Positions 33,372-42,856 of a DNA stretch of 64,000 nucleotides are shown in pieces; position 1 is the stretch's first letter, and the number at the start of each line of letters is the position of its first letter. The translations under genes were made by a program, and so were the position numbers. Below the pieces are notes generated by a model. It did no database searches, was not told the DNA's origin, and worked only from the letters and a program-made list of their open reading frames with translations. This DNA comes from JAFDVL01 sp043783625 (GTDB taxonomy: Bacteria; Acidobacteriota; Blastocatellia; RBC074), in assembly GCA_043783625.1 (NCBI GenBank), contig JAYVZE010000151.1, positions 1 through 64,000 on the forward strand. The letters run 5' to 3'.

Positions 33372-33485
33372 TTATCGTAAACAAACCAAAGCGAAGATTG
33401 CTAAAAGTCCGAGATTAATTCCGACTAGAAAGATGGTCAGGATTGCTTCTTCTTTTTTCTGTTGTTCTTTGCTGATTCCAAACAT
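33372..33485 (-). CDS. Small single-pass membrane protein
   Basis: A 37-residue reading frame, MFGISKEQQKKEE followed by a hydrophobic helix AILTIFLVGINLGLLAIFAL and ending VCLR. The charged N-terminus and clean helix look like a real small membrane protein, and GGAG sits seven bases before the ATG. No family recognised. It lies alone in the 320-base gap between the VWFA gene and rfaE2. Confidence 0.5.
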   Translation of the reverse strand: MFGISKEQQKKEEAILTIFLVGINLGLLAIFALVCLR

Positions 33486-33642
33486 TGCGAACTCCAATCG
33501 TAAAGGGAACTTGTTTGGGAGTTTTGCAAAGCGTGTGCCAGTTTAGAAAAATTGATTTTATTTAGAAAACTAGCAGTAATTTGTTTTTATGTGAGTCAAG
33601 CTGCGCACCAATTAGGCAGTGGATTCACACCTTTTGGTGTAA

Positions 33643-34713
33643 TTATTCTTCGGGTGCGCGATAACCGGGTTTCGTCTTTGCGGTTAATCCAGGCTTTTTC
33701 ATTTCAATTTTTATCGTGCGCCATTTTCCATCGTGCTTTTCGTTGGTTGGGTAGTAGCCGATGGAATATTGCGTGCGCAGCTCCGCTGCAATCTGTGAAT
33801 AGGCGGGTTCAAGTTCAGCCAGCCGCTTACACGGATAAACTTTGCCTCCGGTTTGTGACGCCATCTCTCTTAATTCTTTTCTGGCGGATTCGTACAGACG
33901 ACGATTAATCTGCATTCGTTCCAGTTTTGATAACTCGCAGTGGTCGTCGTAGCGCGCATCGTCCAAACCTTCGGCGTATTCATTCAAATATTTTTTGAGC
34001 TGCTTTCTGGAGAAATGAAAACTTTTTTCGTCGTCACAGTTGCGCAGCATTCCGGCTTCGGTCGTGGCTTCGGTGTTCACTTCAAGAAAATATGTGGTGA
34101 CTTTTGCGCGTTCGATCTCTGGGAGGATTTCATCAAAAGTTGCTGCGCCGACGGAGTCTACGCCATCGGTTAAGACGATCACAGCTTTGCGCCCTGAAGC
34201 CTTGCTGAGGACTTCATCAAGCGTGATTTGCAATGCATCGTAGAATGAAGTCCCCGTTCCCGGTTGCAGGAAATCTATCGCACTTTCGATTTTTTCACGA
34301 TCTGAAGTCAGCCCTTCCATCACGGTGACTCTTTGGTTTAGCTCGACAACCGCGATTCTGTCCTGCGGACGCAGCTCATTCAAAAAACGCCTGGCAGCTT
34401 TTTTCATTAAGTCCACTTCAGCTCTGGCACTGCCTGATGTATCTACCATGAGTACTAAATTAAATGGGCTTTCAGTGGAAGCAAAATTTTCAACTTTTTG
34501 TTTCACGCCATCTTCGTAAACCGTAAAATCCTGCGCGGTAAGTCCTGCAATATTTTTGGACGAAGTTTTACTATTAATATTTACTTCAATCGAAACTAAA
34601 CTGGTATCCAGTTTCAGGACTTCAGGTTCCTGCTTATTATCCTGAGCTTGTAAATTCAGTAATGCCGTAAGCATTATTGAAATCGTTAGTAAATATTGCA
34701 GCGTTATTTTCAT
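33643..34713 (-). CDS. Secreted VWFA-domain protein, acidobacterial type
   Basis: About 356 residues from the ATG at 34713 (MKITLQYLLTISIMLTALLNLQAQ, a signal peptide); a longer frame adds 15 residues with no signal. After a short conserved lead (LDTSLVSIEVNINSK, AGLTAQDFTVYEDG) comes a von Willebrand A domain with an intact MIDAS start (LVLMVDTSGSARAE) and VIVLTDGVDSV. The pattern fits the acidobacterial VWFA-related family, whose role is unknown; likely extracellular binding. Shares its upstream region with the divergent GT9-like gene. Confidence 0.85.
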   Translation of the reverse strand: MKITLQYLLTISIMLTALLNLQAQDNKQEPEVLKLDTSLVSIEVNINSKTSSKNIAGLTAQDFTVYEDGVKQKVENFASTESPFNLVLMVDTSGSARAEVDLMKKAARRFLNELRPQDRIAVVELNQRVTVMEGLTSDREKIESAIDFLQPGTGTSFYDALQITLDEVLSKASGRKAVIVLTDGVDSVGAATFDEILPEIERAKVTTYFLEVNTEATTEAGMLRNCDDEKSFHFSRKQLKKYLNEYAEGLDDARYDDHCELSKLERMQINRRLYESARKELREMASQTGGKVYPCKRLAELEPAYSQIAAELRTQYSIGYYPTNEKHDGKWRTIKIEMKKPGLTAKTKPGYRAPEE

Positions 34714-34796
34714 TCCAGAAAATCCTGTGGAATCTTGAGGCAGTTCATTATACCGCATCGCCTATTTTCAGGTATGAATGTTATAGTTTTTCCCTG

Positions 34797-36293
34797 ATGA
34801 ATCCAGTAATTATTCAGCAACGCGCGCTTGACGATTTGGCGAAATACAGAGAAGGTCTGAGTCAGTTTTCTCTGTCTGAAGTTATTTCTTTTGCCAACCG
34901 CGCTGTCACTGTTTTTTTTGAATATCACTCGTTAACTAGCCTTCCACTTCGTGAAGCTATTGAGCTTTTATGTGAGATAAATTCTCATCCTGATCCTGCT
35001 TTTTCTAAGTCCGGGTTAGATGCGTTATTTCCCAACTTGATCGAGAAGCTTAATGATTCTTTTGATCCAGCTTTGTGTGAAATTTATGATCGTGTTTTTG
35101 CTCAAGTCATTTCCTTTTGTCGGCGTTTGCCTGCAATGAAAGTCTTTGACGAAACATTATGTGACTTCAATTTACCTGACGAAGAATCTTTGTTGACTCG
35201 CAAAAGAAATCTTGTCAGCAATGCCCACTTACTTTCTAACGAGCTGCCGCTCAAGAAGATTCTTTTTTTATCGCGCGTCACCATCGGAGCTGATGTTGCT
35301 ATCACTTCTGTCTTGATAGCTCATCTGAAAAAAGTTTTCCCTGACGCTGAATTAGTTTTTCTCGGCTCCAATAAATTACGCGAGTTGTATGGCGGAGACC
35401 AACGAATTCGTATACGTGAGATTAGTTACGGGCGCGGAGCCACATTAAATTCCCGTTTATTAAGCTGGTTGAATGTTGTTAATGTTGTGAATGAAGAACT
35501 TATCGGACTTGATGCAGATCAGTTTTGTGTTTTTGATCCTGACTCACGCTTGTTGCAACTTGGTTTGCTTCCAATCTGCAAGAACGATGCTAATTATTTT
35601 TTCTTTGAAAGCCGAAGTTTTCAAAGTGATGGACATTTCTCACTTGGTCAGCTTTCTTCCGTTTGGGTGAATGAAATTTGTGAATCTCTCCCGCGTAGTT
35701 TTCCTTTTCTGGCTCTTCCTGAGCCTCACATTTCAATCGGAAAATTCATCACTTCTCCACTTAATCGCCCGGTAATTTCTCTGAGCTTTGGGGTTGGTGG
35801 AAATGAAGCGAAGCGAGTCAGTTTTGATTTTGAAGTTGACTTGATACGCGCACTTCTAAAATCTTATACGGTTATTATTGATTCGGGGTTTTCATCCTCC
35901 GAGCTTTCCCAATCTCACGAGCTGGAATCCACTTTTCGCTCAGAAGGAATTCAAATTCTTAGGTTGTCAGAGGATTCTTACTTTCAGTTTTCAGCTCAAG
36001 ATTTACAGGATCAGCAAATTATTTTTTGGGAGGGAGGCATTGGTTCATTTGCTGCGCTCATTTCCTGTTCAGATCAATATGTCGGATATGATTCTTCGGG
36101 TCAGCATATTGCGGCTGCACTTGGCATTCCGGTGCTTACTATATTTTCTGACTCAAGTTCTGCTCTATTCGCTCAGCGCTGGCAACCGACCAGTATATCA
36201 AAAATTGTCTCTGTTTTTATTTCGCCTGACCAATTATCTTTGCAACCTATTCCCCACATCGTTTCTACAATGTTATCTAATCTGTTACTTTAA
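34797..36293 (+). CDS. GT9-like glycosyltransferase domain protein
   Basis: 498 residues from the ATG at 34797. The N-terminal 150 residues are helical and unknown. From about 150 (KKILFLSRVTIGADVAITSVLIAHLKKVFPDAELVFLGS) to the end there is a GT-B fold like heptosyltransferases of family 9, with the C-terminal donor-site motif YVGYDSSGQHIAAALGIPVLTIFS. The usual GT9 start (GD.vl..P) is replaced by GADVAITSVLIAHL, so it is a divergent member. A sugar transferase role is likely but acceptor and donor are unknown. Confidence 0.65.
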   Translation: MNPVIIQQRALDDLAKYREGLSQFSLSEVISFANRAVTVFFEYHSLTSLPLREAIELLCEINSHPDPAFSKSGLDALFPNLIEKLNDSFDPALCEIYDRVFAQVISFCRRLPAMKVFDETLCDFNLPDEESLLTRKRNLVSNAHLLSNELPLKKILFLSRVTIGADVAITSVLIAHLKKVFPDAELVFLGSNKLRELYGGDQRIRIREISYGRGATLNSRLLSWLNVVNVVNEELIGLDADQFCVFDPDSRLLQLGLLPICKNDANYFFFESRSFQSDGHFSLGQLSSVWVNEICESLPRSFPFLALPEPHISIGKFITSPLNRPVISLSFGVGGNEAKRVSFDFEVDLIRALLKSYTVIIDSGFSSSELSQSHELESTFRSEGIQILRLSEDSYFQFSAQDLQDQQIIFWEGGIGSFAALISCSDQYVGYDSSGQHIAAALGIPVLTIFSDSSSALFAQRWQPTSISKIVSVFISPDQLSLQPIPHIVSTMLSNLLL

Positions 36294-36380
36294 CCTGTTT
36301 AGTAAGGTTAATACTTTTTGATGGCTGTGGAAATACTTGTGGAAAACTATTATCTGATTAGTTTTTGTGCTTATAAAACC

Positions 36381-36406
36381 AAAAGCGGCAATAGTTTGCC
36401 GCTTTT
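36381..36406. terminator. Bidirectional intrinsic terminator
   Basis: 11-bp stem AAAAGCGGCAA at 36381-36391 and TTGCCGCTTTT at 36396-36406, loop TAGT, between the convergent GT9-like and bactofilin genes. A-rich and T-rich flanks let it work in both directions. Confidence 0.85.
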
Positions 36407-36441
36407 GCTTATTTCTATCAAGCTGTTTAAAATAAGTTCAG

Positions 36442-36852
36442 CTAATCGTTTAATTCTGTTCTGGGGGAATTTTCCCGACCCGTCATGTGGCACTTCCCAT
36501 CAAAGAGCGCACCGTGTTCAATAATTAGAGCTGCCGTGTAAACATCCCCGTAAATTTTTCCAGTTGGATGAATCTCGACTTTATTTTTTGCCGTAACCGG
36601 TCCTTCAATTGTCCCGCTGACTGAGACTGTTCCTACTTCAATTGAGGCTTTAATAATTCCTCTTTCGCCAACTAGCAAGGTCCCTGATTCAGAAATTATT
36701 TTTCCAGAAACTGTTCCATCAACTCGGAGCATATCTCTAAATGTCAGCTCTCCGTTGATTTCAGTTCCCTCTCCTAAAAATCCTCTCAGATCACTTGGAG
36801 GTGCTTCGGTTGAAGAGATATTTGAGGTTGAAGAAGATTTACCAAATTTCAT
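36442..36852 (-). CDS. bacA: Bactofilin
   Basis: 136 residues, polymer-forming cytoskeletal protein (DUF583). Beta-helical core from about 22 to 120 with regular turns: GEGTEINGELTFRDMLRVDG, VSGKI, GIIKASIEVGTVSVSG, KNKVEIHPTGKIYGDVYTAAL. The N- and C-terminal tails are disordered. Bactofilins form filaments that help cell shape, polar organisation or chromosome segregation. It follows parB by 33 bases in the same direction; a link of bactofilin with ParAB is known from Myxococcus. Confidence 0.93.
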   Translation of the reverse strand: MKFGKSSSTSNISSTEAPPSDLRGFLGEGTEINGELTFRDMLRVDGTVSGKIISESGTLLVGERGIIKASIEVGTVSVSGTIEGPVTAKNKVEIHPTGKIYGDVYTAALIIEHGALFDGKCHMTGRENSPRTELND

Positions 36853-36885
36853 CGTTTTGTCCTTTGTAATAGTTGCTTTGGATAT

Positions 36886-37809
36886 TTACAGTTCGCTACT
36901 TAATTCCTGGCTGTTGATGTCTGTTCTTCTCATCAAGATCGAATAGATTCGATCCAGCTCATTTGCCGAACTGAAGTCTATGCTTATTTTTCCGCCTTTA
37001 GAGCTGATTTGGATTTTTACCTGGGTTCCCAGAAATCTTTTTAACTTTAACTCCGCTGCGCGAATGTTAGCATCATTCTTAGTAGCAGTCGAATTAGTTT
37101 CCTCTCCTGATTTGGAAATGGATTTTTGCTGAACAGCGCGTTCTGTCTCGCGGACAGACATCTTTTTATCAATAATCTCTTGCGCTAGTTTAGCCTGTAA
37201 TTCCTGGGATTCCAGCCCTAGGATCGCCCTTGCATGTCCCATTGAAATCTTTTCAGTCTCGACCATTTTCTGAACATTTTCTGGCAGCTTTAAGAGGCGG
37301 ACATAATTGGCTACGGAGGAGCGATCTTTTCCCACTCTTTTGGCAACCTCTTCCTGGGTTAAATCCAACGTTGTAACTAATCTTTGATAGGCTAACGCTT
37401 CTTCGATAGGGTTTAATTCCTGTCGTTGAATGTTTTCAATCAGCGCAACTTCCAGGATTTTATCATCTTCCATTTCTCTAATAATGGAGCTAATCCTTTG
37501 TAATCCAGCAACTTGCGAGGCTCTCCATCTTCTTTCCCCGGCAACTAGCTGATACCTTCCGTTGTCTTTTCGGCGCAATAGAATAGGTTGAACTAATCCA
37601 TTTTCTTTAATGGACTGTGCCAGCTCCGCTAATTTTTCTTCTGTAAATGTCGTTCTTGGCTGGTGAGGATTTGGGTCTATGAGATCAATATCAATATCTC
37701 GCAGCTCTTCTTTTTTATTATCAGTCGTACCATAAGGGGCGGCATTGATATTATTCGGTGAGTCTGAGAGCAGCGCACTCAGTCCTCTACCTAATGCTTT
37801 TCTGGTCAT
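36886..37809 (-). CDS. parB: Chromosome partitioning protein ParB
   Basis: 307 residues. KALGRGLSALL at the N-terminus, the CTP-binding ParB/Srx domain (IDPNPHQPRTTFTEEKLAELAQSI, GERRWRASQVAGL), the helix-turn-helix that reads parS (LTQEEVAKRVGKDRSSVANYVRLL) and a C-terminal dimer domain. It loads at parS, slides and spreads, and recruits SMC. Overlaps parA by 23 bases. Confidence 0.97.
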   Translation of the reverse strand: MTRKALGRGLSALLSDSPNNINAAPYGTTDNKKEELRDIDIDLIDPNPHQPRTTFTEEKLAELAQSIKENGLVQPILLRRKDNGRYQLVAGERRWRASQVAGLQRISSIIREMEDDKILEVALIENIQRQELNPIEEALAYQRLVTTLDLTQEEVAKRVGKDRSSVANYVRLLKLPENVQKMVETEKISMGHARAILGLESQELQAKLAQEIIDKKMSVRETERAVQQKSISKSGEETNSTATKNDANIRAAELKLKRFLGTQVKIQISSKGGKISIDFSSANELDRIYSILMRRTDINSQELSSEL

Positions 37810-38569
37810 TTTCCATCACCTCTTTCGCTAAATTAATATAGCTTTCGGCTCCTTTTGATTTTATATCGTAAAGGATGATCGGTTTTCCATAACTTGGTGC
37901 TTCCGCTAACCTGATATTTCTTGGGATCATCGTATTCAGCACTTGAGTCCCTAGAAAATCCCTTAAATCTGAGACAACTTGATTCGCCAGGTTGGTTCTC
38001 TCATCGTACATTGTTAACAAGAACCCTTGAATTGCCAGGTTTGGATTCAACCCACGGCGAATTCTGACCAATGTATCCCAAAGCTCTGTCACGCCTTCCA
38101 GTGCAAAATATTCACATTGAATTGGCACTAGGATTGAATCTGCAGCAGTTAAGGCATTCAATGTCAACAACCCTAAGCTTGGAGGACAATCAATCAAGAT
38201 ATAATCGTAATCATTTCTGACTTCTTCCAGTATTTCCTTGAGTTTGAATTCTCTGTTCTCAAAATCCACTAACTCAACCTCTGCACCTGCTAAATTCCTG
38301 TCAGATGGCACTACTTTGAGAAATTCCAGCTCAGTTCCTAATACTACATTACGAATAGGCTCATTGACGATCAGGCAGTGGTAAAGTCCCCGCTTAAATG
38401 ATCCTTTTTTGATCCCACAACCACTGGTAGCGTTTCCCTGTGGATCAAGATCAATAAGGAGCGTCTTTTTTTCAGCGGCTGCTAATGATGCGCAAAGGTT
38501 AATAGCGGTAGTTGTTTTACCAACACCACCCTTTTGATTTGAAATTGCGATTATTTTACCCATATTCAC
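37787..38569 (-). CDS. parA: Chromosome partitioning ATPase ParA (Soj)
   Basis: 260 residues, or 258 if the second Met (38563) is used. Deviant Walker A KGGVGKTTTAIN with the signature lysine, DLDPQGNATSG, and YILIDCPPSLGLLTLNAL. ATP-dependent DNA-binding protein that positions ParB-parS complexes and often controls DnaA. The ATG is preceded by the rsmG-parA gap that holds two parS sites. Confidence 0.97.
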   Translation of the reverse strand: MNMGKIIAISNQKGGVGKTTTAINLCASLAAAEKKTLLIDLDPQGNATSGCGIKKGSFKRGLYHCLIVNEPIRNVVLGTELEFLKVVPSDRNLAGAEVELVDFENREFKLKEILEEVRNDYDYILIDCPPSLGLLTLNALTAADSILVPIQCEYFALEGVTELWDTLVRIRRGLNPNLAIQGFLLTMYDERTNLANQVVSDLRDFLGTQVLNTMIPRNIRLAEAPSYGKPIILYDIKSKGAESYINLAKEVMENDQKSIR

Positions 38570-38641
38570 CGACTTTTCTGGCTATTTAGTAACGAATTAG
38601 AAATTAACACAAGTTTTCAGTGATGGAAAGCCCTCCAGACT

Positions 38642-38657
38642 TGTTGCACGTGAAACA
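38642..38657. promoter_or_regulatory. parS site 1
   Basis: TGTTGCACGTGAAACA matches the bacterial parS consensus TGTTNCACGTGAAACA perfectly. It lies in the 146-base gap between parA and rsmG. Confidence 0.93.
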
Positions 38658-38711
38658 TTAATGTAAATCCTGCCACAAAAGTAAAAACATGTTCTACTAT
38701 TTCTTCTTAAT

Positions 38712-38727
38712 TGTTTCACGTGCAACT
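38712..38727. promoter_or_regulatory. parS site 2, overlapping the rsmG stop
   Basis: TGTTTCACGTGCAACT, in the opposite orientation to site 1 and 54 bases away, differs from its complement at the last base only. It contains the rsmG stop codon (38716-38718). Confidence 0.9.
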
Positions 38728-39360
38728 AGAAATAGAAATTACCAGTCTATCAATTGATTTGGGGGTTTTATGGGAAGATATTTGACGATTTGAAGAAATG
38801 AGAAGCTTTTGAGTGTTGGCGAGAAGTTCCGAAGTTCCAAGTAGAAGTGTTAGATTGCTCTGATTAGTGCTGTCTAGAATTTTGGGCAACAAGTGCTTTA
38901 GATCATCTAATGCACGTGAGGTAACGCAAGTATTAATTAAAAAGGCCGGAAGGGATTCAAATCTCTCATTGAGAACCTTGACATTAGAAATTTTAAGTAA
39001 ATGAACCGCTTCTTTTAAGAAGATAGATTTCTTTTTATTAGCTTCAATGAGGAAAATATGGGAATCGGGTCGAATAATAGCAATCGCGATTCCAGGAACT
39101 CCAAGCCCGGTTCCTATATCCCAAATCTCTTCAATAGATTCAGGGATAAAGGTTTCTGCGAAGATTGATTCAAGAATATGTTTTCGAGCAAAATCGACTG
39201 GTTCGATGATTGTGGTCAATGGAATAAACTCATTCCACTTTAGAACCGCTTGATAATACGCTTCATACTTCTGAATAATCGAAGGAGTAAGTAGTTTTGG
39301 GCTAAAAAGGCTGGATTTTGTCAACTCGGAAGTGAATTTAGCTAATTGATCTGGTTTCAT
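38716..39360 (-). CDS. rsmG: 16S rRNA m7G527 methyltransferase RsmG
   Basis: 214 residues. IWDIGTGLGVPGIAIAIIRPDSHIFLIEANKKKSIFLKEA is the SAM-binding region with the typical GxGxGxPG. It methylates N7 of G527 in 16S rRNA. It starts with an ATGA overlap at the mnmG stop. Its final codons (Ser-Cys-Thr-stop) are formed by parS site 2. Confidence 0.95.
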   Translation of the reverse strand: MKPDQLAKFTSELTKSSLFSPKLLTPSIIQKYEAYYQAVLKWNEFIPLTTIIEPVDFARKHILESIFAETFIPESIEEIWDIGTGLGVPGIAIAIIRPDSHIFLIEANKKKSIFLKEAVHLLKISNVKVLNERFESLPAFLINTCVTSRALDDLKHLLPKILDSTNQSNLTLLLGTSELLANTQKLLISSNRQISSHKTPKSIDRLVISISSCT

Positions 39361-41249
39361 GAAGCCTGAGCTTTCTGGCGTGACATTAGTTCCACGTGGA
39401 TCGTTAGAATTGAGATAGCTGCCGGAGTAATGCCAGGAATTCGTGTTGCCTGACCAAGTGTCTGCGGTAGGATGCGATTCAGGCGCTCAATCATTTCATT
39501 TGAAAGACCGGAAATAGACGAATACTGAATCGTATTTGGAATGTTGCGATCTCCAACTTTTGCCATTCGAGCGGCAAAACTGTCCTGCGTAGAAAGATAA
39601 CCTTCATATTTAATATCAGTAATCACAGAAGTGATTTCCTGTTCCGGTAGATTCAATATCTCTTGAGGTAAAAGTAGCGAAATTTGTTCGGTCAGGAGTT
39701 CAGGTCGCTTAGACAATTGACTCAGATGTACTGACTCGTTAAGTGTGACACCTGAGACTTCTGAAAAAGTAGGATAGCCTTCAGTTCGAATAGAAATGAC
39801 AGTACGATTAAAATATTCTCGTATCTTATTCTTTCTATTGGCTTTAAGCCCAAATTCAAGGTGAGAATTCTGGTTTAGGAGACCGATGTTGTAGCCAATT
39901 TCGCTCAGGCGTTCGTCCGCGTTATCAATTCTTAAACGGAGTCGTTGTTCCGCACGAGACGTGAACATCCGGTACGGTTCGTCTACACCTTGCGTAATTA
40001 AATCGTCTACTAGAATTCCAATATAACCTTCGTTACGCTTAATAATGACTGGCTCTAGTTTGTGAGCAACGCGAGAAGCGTTAATTCCAGCAATAATTCC
40101 CTGTGCCGCAGCTTCTTCATATCCCGTAGTACCGTTAATTTGTCCGGCATTGAACAGTCCGCTGATTTTCTTGGTTTCAAGTGAAGGCAACAACTCTGTC
40201 GGGTCAACCATGTCGTACTCAATGGCATAACCCGGTCTTAAAATCTGCGCTTTTTCCAAACCAGGGATTTTCTTCACTAATTCGCGCTGAAGATCAGCCG
40301 GTAAGCTCGTAGAAAATCCATTCAAATAAACTTCGTATGTGTTGTAGCCTTCCGGCTCCAGAAATAATTGATGGCGATCTTTGTCGGGGAATTTTACGAT
40401 TTTGTCTTCGATGGAAGGGCAATAGCGCGGCCCGATGCCTTGAATTTGACCACTGTATAAAGGTGAACGTGAAATATTATCACGGATCATCTGATGAACA
40501 TTTTCATCGGTATAACCAATATAACAGGAAATTTGTTTTTGCGCTAAATGCTTGGTACTAAAGGAGAAAGGCGTTGGAGAAGCATCTCCGGGTTGTTCCT
40601 CAAAAGCAGAAAAATCAATCGAACGCCCGTCCAATCTTGGGGGGGTTCCGGTTTTGAGACGAGCAATTCTGAATCCTAAATCACGGAGATTTTCAGCGAG
40701 CTTAATAGAAGGTAATTCTCCAGAGCGTCCAGCCGAAAATCTTTTTTGACCGATATGAATCAAGCCGTTGAGAAAAGTTCCGGTCGTAACAACTACACAA
40801 CGTGCGCCAAGCAAGCGCGAATCCATTAATTCCACACCGACAATTTCACCGTCTTCGATTAGTAGTTGTGTGACTTCGCCCTGCCGCAGCGCAAGATTTG
40901 GAATATTTTCCAGTTCCCTGCGCATTTCCTGACGATAAAGCGCACGATCCGCTTGAGCACGTGGAGCTTGGACTGCGGGGCCGCGACTTCGATTCAGCAA
41001 ACGAAATTGAATTCCGGTAGCATCAATCACCCGCCCCATAATTCCGCCGAGCGCATCAATCTCGCGGACGAGATGACCTTTGGCAATCCCGCCAATCGCC
41101 GGATTGCACGACATCTGCGCAATCAGGTCAAGATTGAATGTGACCATCGCGGTTTTTGATCCCATCATCGAAGCCGCATGCGCAGCCTCACATCCGGCGT
41201 GACCTGCGCCAATCACAATCACATCAAATTTTTCGTCGAAATTGTACAT
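39357..41249 (-). CDS. mnmG: tRNA modification enzyme MnmG (GidA)
   Basis: About 630 residues from the ATG at 41249; a TTG nine bases upstream is possible. FAD-binding VIVIGAGHAGCEAAHAASMMG, then CNPAIGGIAKGHLVREIDALGG and GLFNAGQINGTTGYEEAAAQG. With MnmE it makes the 5-carboxymethylaminomethyl group on wobble uridine 34. Overlaps rsmG by four bases. Confidence 0.97.
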   Translation of the reverse strand: MYNFDEKFDVIVIGAGHAGCEAAHAASMMGSKTAMVTFNLDLIAQMSCNPAIGGIAKGHLVREIDALGGIMGRVIDATGIQFRLLNRSRGPAVQAPRAQADRALYRQEMRRELENIPNLALRQGEVTQLLIEDGEIVGVELMDSRLLGARCVVVTTGTFLNGLIHIGQKRFSAGRSGELPSIKLAENLRDLGFRIARLKTGTPPRLDGRSIDFSAFEEQPGDASPTPFSFSTKHLAQKQISCYIGYTDENVHQMIRDNISRSPLYSGQIQGIGPRYCPSIEDKIVKFPDKDRHQLFLEPEGYNTYEVYLNGFSTSLPADLQRELVKKIPGLEKAQILRPGYAIEYDMVDPTELLPSLETKKISGLFNAGQINGTTGYEEAAAQGIIAGINASRVAHKLEPVIIKRNEGYIGILVDDLITQGVDEPYRMFTSRAEQRLRLRIDNADERLSEIGYNIGLLNQNSHLEFGLKANRKNKIREYFNRTVISIRTEGYPTFSEVSGVTLNESVHLSQLSKRPELLTEQISLLLPQEILNLPEQEITSVITDIKYEGYLSTQDSFAARMAKVGDRNIPNTIQYSSISGLSNEMIERLNRILPQTLGQATRIPGITPAAISILTIHVELMSRQKAQAS

Positions 41250-41366
41250 CGCTCTCAACTCAATAAATAATTATTGAAAGCAGTTAGTTTGCACAAACAG
41301 GATGCTTATTGCAATTAATAAACGGAGTTATTGATTGATGTGAATATCTTGTTAATCTTCAGAAGG

Positions 41367-42737
41367 TTACTTTCCAATACAAAATGTCGAAAAAATTTGA
41401 TTGATGATGTCGCCGATGAGGGTTTCTCCGGTAACTACGCCGAGGCTTTTCAGGGCTTCGTGTAAATTCACCAAAACAATTTCTTCTGTAAGTCCGGCGG
41501 TCAGATTTTGTTGTGCCTGACGCATCGCAGTTAAGGATTGTTCGAGTGCGAGGTAGTGGCGTTCATTGGTGACGATTCCGCCTTCGGTGAAAATCTGTGC
41601 GCCGGAAGTTAGGGCGGAGTGAATGCTTTCACGCAGTTCGTGAATTCCTTGTCCGGTCAGTGCCGAGACTTTGGCTACGGGTTTGTTGTTGATGATTTTT
41701 TGCGTTAGCTCATCACTCAATTCAAATCCTAAATCGCATTTATTGATGACCAGCAAATTGATGGGCAATTGCGAGAGAAACGTAATTTCGTCAGGCGAGG
41801 GAATTTGATTGGCTTCGATGATCGCGATGACGAAATCGGCGTCAGCGATGGCGGAGTTGGTTCGTTCGACTCCAAGTTTTTCTACAAAGTCATTAGTTTC
41901 CCGAATGCCTGCGGTATCAATTAATTCTACAGGAATTCCGTTAATCGAAAAAACTTCGGTGAGCGTGTCGCGTGTCGTGCCGGGGATGTGCGTGACGATG
42001 GCGCGGTCTTTTCCTAGCAGTGAATTAAAAACGGAAGATTTGCCGACATTCGGGCGACCGATCAACGCCAGTTTGATGCCTGAACGAATCAGTCGTCCCA
42101 AACGATAACTCGAAATTAATTGATTGATTGAAGCGATTAATTTATCAAGCTTGTGAATGAATCGTTCAATGTTGAGCGCGTCAAGATCGTCTTCGACAAA
42201 CTCTACGGACGATTCAAAATGCACAATCATTTCGATCAGCTCATCTTTGATGGGCTTGATTTGCTTGGATAATTCGCCGCGTAGTTGGCGGGCGGCGATT
42301 TGTGCCTGATAGCTTGTTTGCGCGTGGATCAAATCATTGATGGCTTCGGCCTGCGCCAAATCCATCCGTTGATTCAAAAAGGCACGCATCGAAAATTCTC
42401 CTGGCTGCGCTAATTGCGCACCGCAGGAAATCAATAACTGAAGAACTTCAGACAAAACAACAGGTGAGCCGTGACAGGAAATTTCGATGATGTCTTCGCC
42501 GGTGAATGAATGCGGAGCTTTGAAATAAGAAATTAAAACATCATCAATTGTGAGTTTTGTTTCAGGATGAATCAGGTGATGAAATGAAACGTGATTCGGG
42601 GAAAAGGAGATTTTGGAGTGAAGTAATTTTTGGATGAGGTCGAGAGAATTTTTTCCGCTGAGACGAATGATTCCGATGCCGCCAAATCCAGGCGGAGTGG
42701 CAATGGCGACAATCGTGGAATCTTCATACAAGCTCAT
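41367..42737 (-). CDS. mnmE: tRNA modification GTPase MnmE (TrmE)
   Basis: 456 residues. N-terminal folate-binding domain (IVAIATPPGFGGIGIIRLSG), helical domain, and an inserted G domain: GRPNVGKSSVFNSLLG, DTAG in VELIDTAGIRETN, NKCD in LVINKCDLG. The C-terminal CIGK supplies the catalytic Cys. Partner of MnmG, which lies 117 bases downstream. Confidence 0.97.
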   Translation of the reverse strand: MSLYEDSTIVAIATPPGFGGIGIIRLSGKNSLDLIQKLLHSKISFSPNHVSFHHLIHPETKLTIDDVLISYFKAPHSFTGEDIIEISCHGSPVVLSEVLQLLISCGAQLAQPGEFSMRAFLNQRMDLAQAEAINDLIHAQTSYQAQIAARQLRGELSKQIKPIKDELIEMIVHFESSVEFVEDDLDALNIERFIHKLDKLIASINQLISSYRLGRLIRSGIKLALIGRPNVGKSSVFNSLLGKDRAIVTHIPGTTRDTLTEVFSINGIPVELIDTAGIRETNDFVEKLGVERTNSAIADADFVIAIIEANQIPSPDEITFLSQLPINLLVINKCDLGFELSDELTQKIINNKPVAKVSALTGQGIHELRESIHSALTSGAQIFTEGGIVTNERHYLALEQSLTAMRQAQQNLTAGLTEEIVLVNLHEALKSLGVVTGETLIGDIINQIFSTFCIGK

Positions 42738-42763
42738 AAAAAAACAGGCGGCAAAGAACTTTT

Positions 42764-42824
42764 GACAGGATTGACAGGACTCACAAGATAATATTTTTAT
42801 CCTGTCAATCTTGTGAATCCTGTC
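42764..42824. repeat. GACAGGATT-type inverted repeat
   Basis: Imperfect arms at 42764-42789 and 42799-42824 built from units of about nine bases (GACAGGATT, GACAGGACT, CACAAGATA). It lies in the gap between jag and mnmE. Similar repeats are common in diverse bacteria. Confidence 0.75.
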
Positions 42825-42856
42825 GAAGGGTTTGTTCGAGATTTTTGAGGGAAAGA

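Noticed and set aside
39388..39403. Third parS-like CACGTG site near the mnmG end
   Set aside because: About four mismatches to the consensus; the CACGTG core alone is too weak. Sites near 38917 and 40960 are even poorer.
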